DNA of 64,000 bases from Terriglobales bacterium (GTDB lineage: Bacteria > Acidobacteriota > Terriglobia > Terriglobales > Acidobacteriaceae). Shown here piece after piece: positions 1-8,258 of the stretch. The position numbers and the translations under genes are program-made. Every line of letters begins with the position of its first letter. Position 1 is the first letter of the stretch. The notes beneath the pieces were generated by a model that searched no databases, had not been told where the DNA came from, and saw only the letters and a program-made list of their open reading frames with translations. The DNA lies in contig DASRER010000002.1 of NCBI GenBank assembly GCA_035651995.1, forward strand, positions 124,001 to 188,000. The letters run 5' to 3'.

Positions 1-2
1 TT

Positions 3-164
3 GCCGAGGAGTCCCCCATGCCGAAACCGGAGACGGCCGCGGCGGGCGTTTACTGCGAAGCGGGCTGCCACAATATTCCGGTGAAGTACGGCAAAGTCAA
101 AATGAAGGACCAGCGCGCAGCAGCAAAGGTCAAGGAAACCGAAGCTGCGCTGCATTTCAAATAG
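3..164 (+). CDS. 2-oxoacid dehydrogenase E1 alpha subunit, C-terminal fragment
   Basis: The open frame runs in from the window edge and ends at TAG 162-164, giving about 53 residues of a C-terminus. The fragment includes a short Cys/His-containing stretch (VYCEAGCHNIP) and a Lys-rich tail. By itself it is not diagnostic. Its position seven bases upstream of an E1 beta gene, with an E2 gene further down, makes it most likely the end of the thiamine-diphosphate-binding E1 alpha subunit of a pyruvate or branched-chain 2-oxoacid dehydrogenase. The identity is therefore an inference from context. The start lies outside the window. Confidence 0.6.
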   Translation, partial: AEESPMPKPETAAAGVYCEAGCHNIPVKYGKVKMKDQRAAAKVKETEAALHFK

Positions 165-170
165 ATAAAT

Positions 171-1145
171 ATGGCGCAGGTCACCTATCTCGAAGCGATT
201 CGCCAGGGGCTCTGGGAAGAGATGGAGCAAGACCCACGCGTGTTCTGCATCGGCGAAGACATCGGCATCTACGGCGGCGCGTTCAAGGTGACCGATGGCT
301 TTATTGATCGCTTCGGGCCGGAGCGCGTGGTGGACACACCGATCGCTGAGGCGGCCATCGTGAGCGCGGCGTACGGCGCGTCGCTGACCGGATTGCGGCC
401 CGTCGCCGAGTTTCAGTTCATCGACTTCATCTCGTGTGCATTCAACCAGATCATCAACGTGCTCGCGAAATCGCACTACCGCTGGGGCGCGCCCGCGCCG
501 GTGGTGCTCCGCGGGCCGAGCGGCGGAGGCGTGCACGGCGGCCCGTTCCACTCGCAGAATCCCGAGATGTACTTTGTCCACACGCCCGGCCTGAAGGTCG
601 TGTACCCGGCCACAGCGTACGACGCCAAGGGACTGATCAAGTCGGCCATTCGCGACAACAATCCGGTTCTGTTCTTCGAGCACAAGTTCTTGTACCGCCG
701 CGTCAAGGAAGAATTGCCGGCGGAAGATTATGTGGTGCCCCTCGGCAAGGCGCGCGTGGCACGCACCGGCCAGCACATCAGCGTGATCACTTACGCTGCC
801 ATGGTGCACGTGGCGCTTGAGGCAGCGGAAGTCTTGGCGAAGGAAGGTATCGAGCTCGAGGTGGTGGACCTGCGCACGCTTCTTCCACTGGATCGCGAGG
901 CGATCGTCGAAACCACGCGGCGGACGAACAAAGTGATCATTCTGCACGAGGACACGAAGACGGGCGGAATCGCGGGCGAGATTACGTCCATCATTAACGA
1001 AGAGGCGTTTGACGACCTCGACGGGCCGATCGTGCGCATCGCGGCCCTCGACACGCCGGTGCCGTTTTCGCCGCCACTTGAGGAGTACTTTCTGCCCAAG
1101 GTCGCCGATGTGGTGGAGAAGGCGCGCTGGCTGCGGCGGCACTGA
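171..1145 (+). CDS. 2-oxoacid dehydrogenase E1 component, beta subunit
   Basis: A 324-residue protein of typical E1 beta length. With E1 alpha it forms the alpha2beta2 decarboxylase that uses thiamine diphosphate to decarboxylate pyruvate or a branched-chain 2-oxoacid and pass the acyl group to lipoyl-E2 in the cytoplasm. Family signatures are visible: the N-terminal GEDIGIYGGAF segment, the DTPIAEAAIV motif, the RGPSGGGVHGGPFHSQNPE region and a C-terminal transketolase domain with IILHEDTKTGG. The ATG follows the E1 alpha stop by seven bases, so the two are probably cotranscribed. Substrate (pyruvate versus branched-chain) cannot be decided from this sequence. Confidence 0.93.
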   Translation: MAQVTYLEAIRQGLWEEMEQDPRVFCIGEDIGIYGGAFKVTDGFIDRFGPERVVDTPIAEAAIVSAAYGASLTGLRPVAEFQFIDFISCAFNQIINVLAKSHYRWGAPAPVVLRGPSGGGVHGGPFHSQNPEMYFVHTPGLKVVYPATAYDAKGLIKSAIRDNNPVLFFEHKFLYRRVKEELPAEDYVVPLGKARVARTGQHISVITYAAMVHVALEAAEVLAKEGIELEVVDLRTLLPLDREAIVETTRRTNKVIILHEDTKTGGIAGEITSIINEEAFDDLDGPIVRIAALDTPVPFSPPLEEYFLPKVADVVEKARWLRRH

Positions 1146-1172
1146 CGCTTCAGGAAGCCGCAAGGAGATCTC

Positions 1173-1661
1173 ATGGCCAATCCTTCCGATGCGCTCGTCG
1201 CCGAACTGCTCCGCGGCCGTTACGTGGCGTCGCTCGCGACCGAGAACGCCGACGGAAGCATCCACATGGTTGCGGTGTGGTTCGCCCACCATGAGAAACA
1301 TCTGTACGTGGCGACTTCATCTCGCAGCCGGAAGGCACGCAACATAAGCGCCAAGCCCAAGGCTTCTCTGATGATTGACGTTCGCGGTGCAGAGGGGCGT
1401 GGCGTAACCGCGTCTGGATTCGCGCGCGTCATCGGCGGCCAACGCTCACGCGAGTTGAACGCCCGCATCTATGATCGCTATCTGAGCAGCGAAGCGATGG
1501 CCGACCCACGCGTTGGCCCTGTGTTTGCACAGTGGAATGACGTGACCATCGAGATTGCGCCCTCGTCCTGGATTTCCTGGGACGTGCGCGTGGCCGACCG
1601 CGAGGTATTCGGCGGCGCATTCGCCAGCAGTCCCGACTACATGCTGCCCCGGCAGCTCTGA
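1173..1661 (+). CDS. Pyridoxamine 5'-phosphate oxidase-fold protein
   Basis: A 162-residue protein with the PPOX/FMN-binding split-barrel pattern: an N-terminal helix (ALVAELLRGRYVASLAT) followed by strands with HMVAVWFAHHEKHLYVAT and ASLMIDVRGAEGRGVTASGFARV. Such proteins bind FMN, F420 or heme and act as small oxidoreductases or nitroreductase-like enzymes. The exact cofactor is not evident. It starts at an ATG preceded by AAGGAGA 27 bases after E1 beta, so it probably belongs to the same transcript, although a role in the dehydrogenase complex is not expected. Its stop codon overlaps the Shine-Dalgarno sequence of the next gene. Confidence 0.75.
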   Translation: MANPSDALVAELLRGRYVASLATENADGSIHMVAVWFAHHEKHLYVATSSRSRKARNISAKPKASLMIDVRGAEGRGVTASGFARVIGGQRSRELNARIYDRYLSSEAMADPRVGPVFAQWNDVTIEIAPSSWISWDVRVADREVFGGAFASSPDYMLPRQL

Positions 1662-1669
1662 GGAGGCCT

Positions 1670-2047
1670 GTGCCCTACCTGCTGAAGACCGAGCCTTCCG
1701 AATACAGTTTCGACGATCTTGCCAAGGACAAGCAAACAGTATGGGACGGCGTGTCGAACCCGGTCGCGCTCAAGAATCTCCGGGCCATGAAACCTGGCGA
1801 CAAGCTGGTGATCTACCATACTGGCGACGAGCGACGCGTGGCCGGGACGGCCAGCGTGGTTTCGGTCGACGCAGCGGACCCGAAGTCTCCACAGGTGGAG
1901 ATCAAGGCGGGCCGAAAGTTCGCTGAAGGCAAGACGCTCTCCGACGTGAAAGCCAGCAAGCTCTTCGCCGACTCGCCGCTGGTGCGGCAAGGCCGCTTGT
2001 CGGTGGTGCCCTTGAGCGACGCTCAGTATCGCTGGCTTACGGAGTAG
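1670..2047 (+). CDS. EVE domain-containing protein
   Basis: A 125-residue single-domain protein matching the EVE/PUA-like fold: N-terminal YLLKTEPSEYSFDDL, then TVWDGVSNPVALKNLRAMKPGD, then the LVIYHTGDERRVAGTASVV strand pair. EVE domains read modified bases in DNA or RNA, and bacterial members are often linked to restriction or RNA-modification contexts. A specific ligand cannot be assigned. The start is GTG at 1670, chosen because AGGAGG at 1661-1666 lies directly upstream and the protein begins exactly where EVE proteins begin. It is closely coupled to the PPOX-fold gene. Confidence 0.88.
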   Translation: MPYLLKTEPSEYSFDDLAKDKQTVWDGVSNPVALKNLRAMKPGDKLVIYHTGDERRVAGTASVVSVDAADPKSPQVEIKAGRKFAEGKTLSDVKASKLFADSPLVRQGRLSVVPLSDAQYRWLTE

Positions 2048-2052
2048 CGGGC

Positions 2053-2193
2053 ATGATTCGCAAAACGCCGAAGGGCTACGTCCTGTATTCCAAGTCCACG
2101 CCTCGCCGGCGTCTCGGCGGGCCGTACAAGACGCGTGCCGAGGCGGTGAAGCGGGAGCGCCAGGTGCAGTTTTTCAAGCGGCGCAAGGGATAA
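2053..2193 (+). CDS. Small basic protein of unknown function (46 aa)
   Basis: An ATG frame of 46 codons starts five bases after the EVE gene and ends at TAA 2191-2193. The product is strongly basic (about one third Lys/Arg) with a beta-strand-like start (GYVLYSKST), a helix around KTRAEAVKRERQ and a basic end (FFKRRKG). Short proteins of this outline are common in bacteria and phages, but I cannot name a function. Tight spacing and codon use like its neighbours support a real gene; the lack of any strong motif lowers certainty. Confidence 0.6.
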   Translation: MIRKTPKGYVLYSKSTPRRRLGGPYKTRAEAVKRERQVQFFKRRKG

Positions 2194-2236
2194 GGGGTAG
2201 GCGTGGACGCCAGCGGCCCCTGAAACACCTCCTATA

Positions 2237-2242
2237 TATAAT
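2237..2242 (+). promoter_or_regulatory. Probable -10 box upstream of the E2 gene
   Basis: TATAAT lies inside an AT-rich pocket (cctatatataatg) in an otherwise GC-rich gap. No good -35 hexamer was found at 16-18 bases, so only the -10 is called. It would start a transcript with a leader of about 45 bases before the E2 ATG at 2296, giving E2 a promoter separate from E1. Confidence 0.45.
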
Positions 2243-2295
2243 GACCGGTTGGCCGCACTCGGCCCGATTTCACCGGCGCAGCGCGGAAGGTCCTT

Positions 2296-3654
2296 ATGGC
2301 AACTGATGTGATCATGCCCCAGATGGGCGAATCGATTTTTGAAGGCACCATCACCAAGTGGCTCAAGAAGCCCGGCGACAAGGTGCAGCGCGATGAGCCG
2401 CTTTTCGAGATTTCGACCGACAAGGTTGACGCCGAGATTCCCGCACCGGCGTCCGGCGTGCTGCGCGAGATCAAGGTTGGCGAGGGCAACACCGTCCAAG
2501 TGAACACCGTCGTCGGCGTTATCGACGCCGATGGCGCGGGCGCCTCAGCCGCGCCGGCCGCCCACAAAGCCGCACCGGCAAAAAGCGAGGCCGCGAAACC
2601 TGAGCCAGCCAAGTCGACCGGCGCCAGCAAAGGGGGCGCCGCAGCGACCGACGGCGCAGCGGCAAAAACAGGGCCGACGTCGGCCCCACAACCGCGCGCA
2701 GCCAAGGAAGTCATTGAGTTTCCCGCCGAAGAGGAGCGCGACGTGCGCTCGTCACCGCTGGTGCGCCGGCTGGCACGTGAGAACAACATCAATCTGGAGG
2801 AAGTGTCGGGCACGGGCGCGGGCGGGCGGGTCACGAAGGAAGATATCCAAAACTACTTGCAGAACCGCGGCGCTCAGCCGGAGAGGCGGCCCGCGGCTGC
2901 TGCCGCTGCGCCGCAGGCCGCGGCGGGCGCGGCAGCGCCGGCGATCGTCCCCGGTGAGATTGTGGCAATGTCGGCCATGCGCAAGAAGATTGCGGAGCGC
3001 ATGGTCGAATCCAAGCGCACGAGCCCGCACGTCCACACAGTCTACGAAGTGGACATGACGCGCGTTGCGCAAATTCGCGAGCGTAACAAGAAGACCTGGG
3101 AGCAGCGGAATGGCACGCGGCTCACGTTCATGTCGTTTATCGCCCGGGCGACGGTCGCTGCCATCCAGCAGCATCCGATCGTGAATTCGTCGGTCGAGGG
3201 CGACAACATTCACTACCACCGCAACATCAATCTCGGGATCGCGGTGGCGCTCGACTGGGGATTGATTGTGCCGGTGGTAAGACGAGCCGAAGAGCTGAAC
3301 TTTCTCGGGTTGCAACGCGCGGTGAACGACCTCAGCGAGCGAGCGCGCACCAAGCGCCTTGCACCGGATGACGTCGCCGGCGGAACATTTACCATCACCA
3401 ACCCGGGCAGCATCGGTGGGCTGTTTGGCCTGCCCATTATCATGCAGCCGCAAGTCGCGATCCTGGGCATAGGCGGAATCGTGAAAACGCCCGTGGTGAT
3501 CAGCGACGAAGAAGGCACCGACTCGATCGCCATCCGCAGCATGATGCACGCCGTGCTCGGCTACGACCACCGCATTATCGACGGCGCCGTAGCAGGGCAA
3601 TTCCTCGGAACGTTCAAGAGATTTCTCGAGACGTGGAGCGAGGACATCGGCTAG
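2296..3654 (+). CDS. Dihydrolipoamide acyltransferase (E2)
   Basis: A 452-residue E2 core enzyme that carries the acyl group from E1 to CoA. Domain order is visible. A lipoyl domain spans residues 1-78 with the lipoylated Lys43 in STDKVDAE. An Ala/Pro/Lys-rich flexible linker runs to about 145. The peripheral subunit-binding domain lies at about 150-187 (SSPLVRRLARENNINL, GAGGRVTKEDI). A second Ala-rich linker leads to the catalytic domain from about 215, which contains the active-site DHRIIDG (His425, Asp429). Together with E1 alpha/beta upstream it defines a dehydrogenase locus; no E3 gene lies in the window. Its stop codon shares CTAG with the convergent lysin gene. Confidence 0.94.
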   Translation: MATDVIMPQMGESIFEGTITKWLKKPGDKVQRDEPLFEISTDKVDAEIPAPASGVLREIKVGEGNTVQVNTVVGVIDADGAGASAAPAAHKAAPAKSEAAKPEPAKSTGASKGGAAATDGAAAKTGPTSAPQPRAAKEVIEFPAEEERDVRSSPLVRRLARENNINLEEVSGTGAGGRVTKEDIQNYLQNRGAQPERRPAAAAAAPQAAAGAAAPAIVPGEIVAMSAMRKKIAERMVESKRTSPHVHTVYEVDMTRVAQIRERNKKTWEQRNGTRLTFMSFIARATVAAIQQHPIVNSSVEGDNIHYHRNINLGIAVALDWGLIVPVVRRAEELNFLGLQRAVNDLSERARTKRLAPDDVAGGTFTITNPGSIGGLFGLPIIMQPQVAILGIGGIVKTPVVISDEEGTDSIAIRSMMHAVLGYDHRIIDGAVAGQFLGTFKRFLETWSEDIG

Positions 3655-4154
3655 CTCATCGCCGCGCTCTCCGAAGGCTCCGCTGGCTGCGGGGCCTTTT
3701 TTCTTTCAGCATCGAGCGCGTCGAGTTTGTGATTCCGATAGATGCTGAGAATCCTGGCCGCGTACGCCGGATCGGTAGCCCAATGTTTGGCGAGCGCTCT
3801 GACAAATTGCTGTGCGTCGGTCGCGACGGCTCGCGCTTCAGCGTAATGGCTCGACCGGAGGATGAGCGCGTCGCGAAACGCGAAACACTCGCCCATGCTG
3901 GCGAATCGAGCGAACTTGGCTGCGACTTTCTCTTCTTTGCCGTCCACGATTTCGCGCGTCGGCATCTCAATGAAATCTCTTCCGCGTACCGCCTTAATTC
4001 CGAAGTAGTTGTTGGCCTCGCGCGCCAGCGCAGATCCGCCAAAATTGCTTTCGAGCGCCGCCTGCGCGAGGGTAATCCCGGGCAACAAGCCGCTCGTCGC
4101 CGACGAAGCCAGCGCGGCAGCCGCCGCCGCCCGCAGGAATTGTTCGCGTGTCAA
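3651..4154 (-). CDS. Phage lysin, glucosaminidase-type
   Basis: A 167-residue peptidoglycan hydrolase of the FlgJ/mannosyl-glycoprotein glucosaminidase fold, expected to cleave the glycan backbone at host lysis. The signature AALESNFGGS places the catalytic Glu at residue 35; NNYFGIKA and the LSIYRNHKLD end fit the family. A much longer frame exists upstream, but it overlaps the neighbouring gene. I chose TTG at 4154 because it forms a TTGA overlap with the upstream stop codon and the domain begins at once. The last residues (KKAPQPAEPSES) are encoded by the E2 terminator on the other strand. Last gene of the leftward cluster. Confidence 0.75.
   Translation of the reverse strand: MTREQFLRAAAAAALASSATSGLLPGITLAQAALESNFGGSALAREANNYFGIKAVRGRDFIEMPTREIVDGKEEKVAAKFARFASMGECFAFRDALILRSSHYAEARAVATDAQQFVRALAKHWATDPAYAARILSIYRNHKLDALDAERKKAPQPAEPSESAAMS
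3674..3702 (+). terminator. Intrinsic terminator of the E2 gene, inside the lysin frame
   Basis: GGCTCCGC (3676-3683) pairs along its whole length (one G-U) with GCGGGGCC (3689-3696) around the loop TGGCT. Flanking AA/TT extends the stem, and TTTTTT follows at 3697-3702. It lies 20 bases after the E2 stop and reads as a rho-independent terminator only on the + strand. Confidence 0.8.
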
Positions 4155-4381
4155 GGCTGGTGCACTCGCGCTCGAAGATAGTCGAACACCAGGTGCGCGG
4201 CTGCGACCAAGGGCGCGAGTATCAGCGCGATGCCAGTTGCGCGCTGGATGGCCGTTTCGTGCTCCTCCACCTGAAGTTCGAGTCGCTGCAGTCGGCCGGG
4301 CTGCCCATTGCCGACGATGCTCAAGACCTGCGCCTTCAGGGTCGCCAGGTCCGATAGGACAATTTTTTCGAATTCGGTCAT
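4151..4381 (-). CDS. XhlA-like holin or holin-associated membrane protein
   Basis: A 76-residue protein with an N-terminal charged helix, a coiled-coil-like heptad region (LQRLELQVEEHETAIQRA) and one C-terminal membrane segment (GIALILAPLVAAAHLVFDYL). This layout is that of haemolysin XhlA-type phage proteins, which sit in the cytoplasmic membrane and help release the lysin. It lies directly before the lysin with overlapping stop/start codons, as expected for a lysis pair. Sequence identity to a named family is weak, so it could also be a spanin-like or tail-end protein. Its ATG overlaps the stop of the preceding tail gene (4378-4381). Confidence 0.55.
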   Translation of the reverse strand: MTEFEKIVLSDLATLKAQVLSIVGNGQPGRLQRLELQVEEHETAIQRATGIALILAPLVAAAHLVFDYLRARVHQP

Positions 4382-6696
4382 GCCGGGAACTCGATGTGAA
4401 ACGCTGTTGTGTATCGTGAGAATCTCGGCGGCGTGGAGCCGTCATAAGCTCGTAAGAAATAGTCGGAGAGCTGCGCCGGTCGTGGCAGGGTGAATTGTTG
4501 CGTCGCAAACCGTCCGATCAGACTTGCGCTATCCGTACCCCATCCCGAATCCAAGCGACGCACTTCCACACCTCCTCCGGCAGGGGGCGGCTGTCCAACA
4601 TCAATCGTGACCGTCCCGGAGCTGATGCTCACAGCCTCGGCATCCGGCAGCGACTCGGGCAGGGGCATTATGTCCGTCAGGTCGCGCGGCAGAACATCGA
4701 ACAACTGCTGGCTGCGCGCCGATACGAAGCGCATGCCGGTTGGCTCCGTTGCATCGTCGGAAAACATGACCTGGTAGCGATAGCGATCGTTCACCAGGTC
4801 GACGGCCGCGACGTTCACCTCGCGGACCACGGCGGTGAACTGGGCGCCGGCGGATGGCACGTCCAGAGCGATGGCGTCGCCAGGCATGATATCTCCGTTG
4901 GGGAGGAAGTCGCTCCACACGCTGTACTCACCGGAGCGGCGCGGCTGCACGGCGTCGTCGAGCAAGGCACGGGCTGCGTTCTCGCAGTCGGCGGCAGTGA
5001 ATGGCGCCGGATCCAGTACGTCGACGACGGCGGCACGCTGGCCGTCATCGCCGGGCGAGCTCAAGGCAGCGGCGCTGGCGGCGTCGGCCACGCGCGAGAT
5101 CGCAGGCGCAGTCCCGCGATACCGGACCGTGATTCGCTCCTGGAACTGCGGTTTGTGGCGCGCGAAGAACTGCAGAGCCGGGCCGCCAATGAGCTGGCAG
5201 TCGCGTTCATCCGCGACGGGCCCCACACGCAGCGTCCTGAAGGGATCGCCGGGCGCAGCAGCGCGCACTTCGACGTCCGGCCCGCGAGTGACTCGAGTGG
5301 TGGCAATGTCGCAGTGCATGTTGATCGCATTCACCGGCCCATAAACCGCGAATGCGGGCGATGAAACAACGCCATCGAACAGCACCAGCGGCGGCGCTGC
5401 GAGTGAAGCGGGATTGGCCGGATCAACATCACGCACTTCGAGCACGACTCGCGAGTTTGCCGCCACCAGACCGCCGCCACGCGGGTTACCGCTCGGATGC
5501 GCCTCGGAGTGGAAGCACTGCTCGCGGCGAGACATTTCCGGCGTGTAGATGCGCGTATATAACTCGTACGTGTGTCCGCCGGCCGTCGTCATTGGAGTGC
5601 CCACGATGGCTCCGCCGATCAGCGCGGAAATGGACGGCGGCCCTGCCGAAGTAGCGATCGCAAGTCCAGCAAAGCAGTTCGAAACGCTGATGTTTCCTTC
5701 ATACAGGCCGCCGAGAACACCTTGCGACGCGCCCGAGAAACTCACACTGCCGTGCGCCAGCAGCAGGGCGCCGGCAATTTCGAGCGGTTGCAAAAGAGCG
5801 GCTGTGGTTTCGCCGTCTGCGCCTGTGCCGCCGTTCACCCGCAGACGCGAGCCGCTCACGCTGATGGCGCCACCCGCATCCTGAACGTTCCAGCGTGCAG
5901 CATCAAGGGCCGAACCGTACTGCTCGTCGAGCACGATCGCGCTGTCTCGCAGGAACGCGCGCTGCGTCGTCTGAAAACTTGAGCCGACACCATCAGCGAA
6001 AAAGTATTCCCGGACATAGGCCGCCGGCCCCGGCGGACCTATCACGGTGACGTCATTGATCGCCGGAGGCTCAGTGTGCACGCTCAACCCGGCGGGCACG
6101 AACGTGGAGGACTGCGCTGACAGAACATGCGTCTGAGCGCCAATCGGGCGGAACGTAATGGATCCGCCACGGCACCGGTAGCTGGCCCGTGCGCGCGTGG
6201 CAAGGCTGGCGGCCAGTTGCGACCAGCGGCTGCCGCGATCTGGTGTGAACGCGGGCAGGATGTCGAGCGCGTCAACACCGTCGAGGTTAAAGGCGCCAGG
6301 CAGAAGCGTTTGTGTCAGCGATCTGAGCACGTCCCCGGCCGCCGCGTTGGTGAAAGCCAGCGTCGCCGGGATCGGCCGGCGATCCAGCAACGACTCGTCG
6401 CCGGCCGCGGTGACCGCAACCCGGTAGATCGGGCCTCGCTCTCCCCAACCCACGAAGTCGTAATCGGGAATTGCCGTGACGTAGCCCGTGAAGATTGATG
6501 AAGCATCTTCGCGCGCCAGCACAACGCGCGCGCTGGCACGAGGAATGGCGAGCAACGGGTCGGTGATCTGAAGCCGGAACCGGAATTCGTCGGGCGTATT
6601 CAGCCGGCGATGAACTTGCGGCAAAACTTCCGCGTCGAGCGCGGACGTGTAGTCGCGCAGTCCGGCGCCATCATGGTTGTCAACCAGCAGCTTCAT
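4378..6696 (-). CDS. Large phage tail protein, putative baseplate hub
   Basis: A 772-residue protein, the largest after the tailspike. Its N-terminal third (LLVDNHDG, RFRLQITDPLLAIPRASARVVLARED, IFTGYVTAIPDYDF) resembles tail hub/gp27-like domains, which open with a strand-rich ring that docks at the tail tip. The middle part has a jelly-roll look (residues about 235-420, Gly/Ser-rich), possibly carbohydrate-binding. The C-terminal part has further beta-rich repeats. It lies between the tube-like gene and the lysis genes, the usual place for tail-tip proteins. Named by context and general fold only. Confidence 0.5.
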   Translation of the reverse strand: MKLLVDNHDGAGLRDYTSALDAEVLPQVHRRLNTPDEFRFRLQITDPLLAIPRASARVVLAREDASSIFTGYVTAIPDYDFVGWGERGPIYRVAVTAAGDESLLDRRPIPATLAFTNAAAGDVLRSLTQTLLPGAFNLDGVDALDILPAFTPDRGSRWSQLAASLATRARASYRCRGGSITFRPIGAQTHVLSAQSSTFVPAGLSVHTEPPAINDVTVIGPPGPAAYVREYFFADGVGSSFQTTQRAFLRDSAIVLDEQYGSALDAARWNVQDAGGAISVSGSRLRVNGGTGADGETTAALLQPLEIAGALLLAHGSVSFSGASQGVLGGLYEGNISVSNCFAGLAIATSAGPPSISALIGGAIVGTPMTTAGGHTYELYTRIYTPEMSRREQCFHSEAHPSGNPRGGGLVAANSRVVLEVRDVDPANPASLAAPPLVLFDGVVSSPAFAVYGPVNAINMHCDIATTRVTRGPDVEVRAAAPGDPFRTLRVGPVADERDCQLIGGPALQFFARHKPQFQERITVRYRGTAPAISRVADAASAAALSSPGDDGQRAAVVDVLDPAPFTAADCENAARALLDDAVQPRRSGEYSVWSDFLPNGDIMPGDAIALDVPSAGAQFTAVVREVNVAAVDLVNDRYRYQVMFSDDATEPTGMRFVSARSQQLFDVLPRDLTDIMPLPESLPDAEAVSISSGTVTIDVGQPPPAGGGVEVRRLDSGWGTDSASLIGRFATQQFTLPRPAQLSDYFLRAYDGSTPPRFSRYTTAFHIEFPA

Positions 6697-6714
6697 GGAT
6701 TTTGTCGCAGCGCG

Positions 6715-7689
6715 TCAGTACAGAGCGGCCGAAGCCGCCGGAAAGTAGGCGCGATAGCTGAGCATCTGTTCGCTATCGATCGGATCGACGATGGGCAGGG
6801 CGCGGAAAGATGCCGGCAGTGAATAATTCTGCAGGCTGTCGGCAATTGCCTGACTAGTCTCGTTAGCGGGGGTCGCTGCCTGCAGCCTCGGATAATGGAA
6901 GCAGAGGCGGCCACCACCATCCTCGGGCACGACGAACAGAGCCGACCACTCCTGAAAGAACGAGCTGCCATCGCGGTCCGCAAATCCCACGATGCGCTGC
7001 ACGGCGGAGCCTGCCGGCGGCGCACCACCCAATAGTGGTTGCGCGAGGTCCAAGGAATTCGCTGTCAGCGTGGCGACTCGAGCGACGTTGAAACTGACCC
7101 TGCGAACGTAGTCCGTGTCGCTGTTCACGTCGACCGCCGCCTTGACACACGCGCCCGCGATTCCGGTGCCCACGTACCCAACTTGGCCGGCGTAGTCGAC
7201 GTCCACCGCGACCAGATCACCGGGGGAAAACGCCGCCAGGTCCGACACACTCAGCAACAACGAACTGGCGGTCGAACCGCCCAGCACGGGTCGCGCTGAC
7301 TGAGGCGTGTTCCCGCTGGAGTCTGCAACCAGGTCAGGGGCGAGCACATTCATGTGCTGCGTGCCGCAGGAAAGAGCCATCTGCAGCTTGCCCCACTGCC
7401 GGAAGTCGAACTCGACGCGTGCTTCCAGTTGCGCTCGAACCTGTGTGAGTGCCGCCGACTTGGCGCCGCCGCGCACGGCCGTCACGTTCGTCTCCGGCAC
7501 TCGCCTGAAGCGGTCAATCCAACCCAGGTCAACCCATGGTGCGGGCGGGGAGGTCAGGTCAAACATGCCGTCGCGCGCGAAATTGAAGACCGTGGGTGCG
7601 CCACTGGCACGATCGACAGGCGCGAAGTAAGCTCGCACGCGTGGCGCCAGCACCGACATGCTGCCGCGATTGGCCGAAGAGGCTGCCAT
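6715..7689 (-). CDS. Putative phage tail tube-like protein
   Basis: A 324-residue beta-rich protein without signal peptide or membrane segment. The segments PWVDLGWIDRFRR and VRAQLEARVEFDFRQWGKLQMALS recall the strand pattern of tail tube or tail terminator subunits. It follows a 181-residue tail-completion-like gene with a one-base stop/start overlap (TGATG) and precedes the hub-like gene. I do not recognise a specific family. A structural virion role is inferred from its place in the morphogenesis order. Confidence 0.45.
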   Translation of the reverse strand: MAASSANRGSMSVLAPRVRAYFAPVDRASGAPTVFNFARDGMFDLTSPPAPWVDLGWIDRFRRVPETNVTAVRGGAKSAALTQVRAQLEARVEFDFRQWGKLQMALSCGTQHMNVLAPDLVADSSGNTPQSARPVLGGSTASSLLLSVSDLAAFSPGDLVAVDVDYAGQVGYVGTGIAGACVKAAVDVNSDTDYVRRVSFNVARVATLTANSLDLAQPLLGGAPPAGSAVQRIVGFADRDGSSFFQEWSALFVVPEDGGGRLCFHYPRLQAATPANETSQAIADSLQNYSLPASFRALPIVDPIDSEQMLSYRAYFPAASAALY

Positions 7690-8234
7690 CAGTCTTCCAT
7701 CTCCGGCATGAAGAATACGGTTAGGGATGCGCTTGCCTGCAACAGCGCTCCCTGGCTCTGCGGCATGGTGAAGCGCGGGCGGGTCCAGACAATCCGGGTC
7801 CCCAGGTCAGTGGCCGGTGATTGGGTGTAGTCCCGTTTCTCAGCGAACGGCGGCGCGCAGATCTGGAGCAACTCGAGTTCGAGCGCGTTCACAGCGCGGC
7901 CTCGATCGTTCCCCGCTCCGCCGGCGACGCCGCCCGAGCTGAACGCGATTTTGCAATCCAGCGCCAGCAGCGGACGCGGGCTCGACTGGAAGTTATCCGC
8001 CGCGCGCAGCGCGCCCCATTGCAGGTAGAACGCGTTGGGAATGGCGCTCCGTTGCGAGATCGGCTGAGTGAAGTCGACCCCCACCACGCTTGGGTCAACT
8101 TCGGTCACGGCTTCGTTTTCCGGCGACACCACGGCCGGGCGGCTCTGGCCATCGAGGACGATCGTGCGCTCGGGATTCAGCGCCGACAGCCGATCGCGCA
8201 ACGTCACAAAGAATGTGTCTTTGGCAAATTGCAT
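7689..8234 (-). CDS. Putative tail completion/terminator protein
   Basis: A 181-residue protein. It begins MQFAKDTFFVTLRDRLSALNPER and contains a strand-rich core ending in QGALLQASASLTVFFMPEMED. Size, position (after the connector genes, before the tube-like gene) and the RDRL start fit tail completion or tail terminator proteins, which cap the tail or join it to the head. No motif gives a firm assignment. It shares one base with the downstream start codon, so translation is probably coupled. Confidence 0.45.
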   Translation of the reverse strand: MQFAKDTFFVTLRDRLSALNPERTIVLDGQSRPAVVSPENEAVTEVDPSVVGVDFTQPISQRSAIPNAFYLQWGALRAADNFQSSPRPLLALDCKIAFSSGGVAGGAGNDRGRAVNALELELLQICAPPFAEKRDYTQSPATDLGTRIVWTRPRFTMPQSQGALLQASASLTVFFMPEMED

Positions 8235-8258
8235 TTGGATCCTGTGAACTGCACCGGA

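Noticed and set aside
434-820. Open frame overlapping the E1 beta gene
   Set aside because: Arg/Ala-rich shadow frame of a high-G+C gene with no motif and no ribosome binding site.
4155-4508. N-terminal extension of the lysin to 4508
   Set aside because: It overlaps the XhlA-like gene completely and has shadow-frame composition; the TTG at 4154 gives a normal domain start.
4495-5364. 289-codon + strand frame opposite the tail hub gene
   Set aside because: His/Arg/Gly-rich composition typical of the complement of a coding strand; no domain visible.
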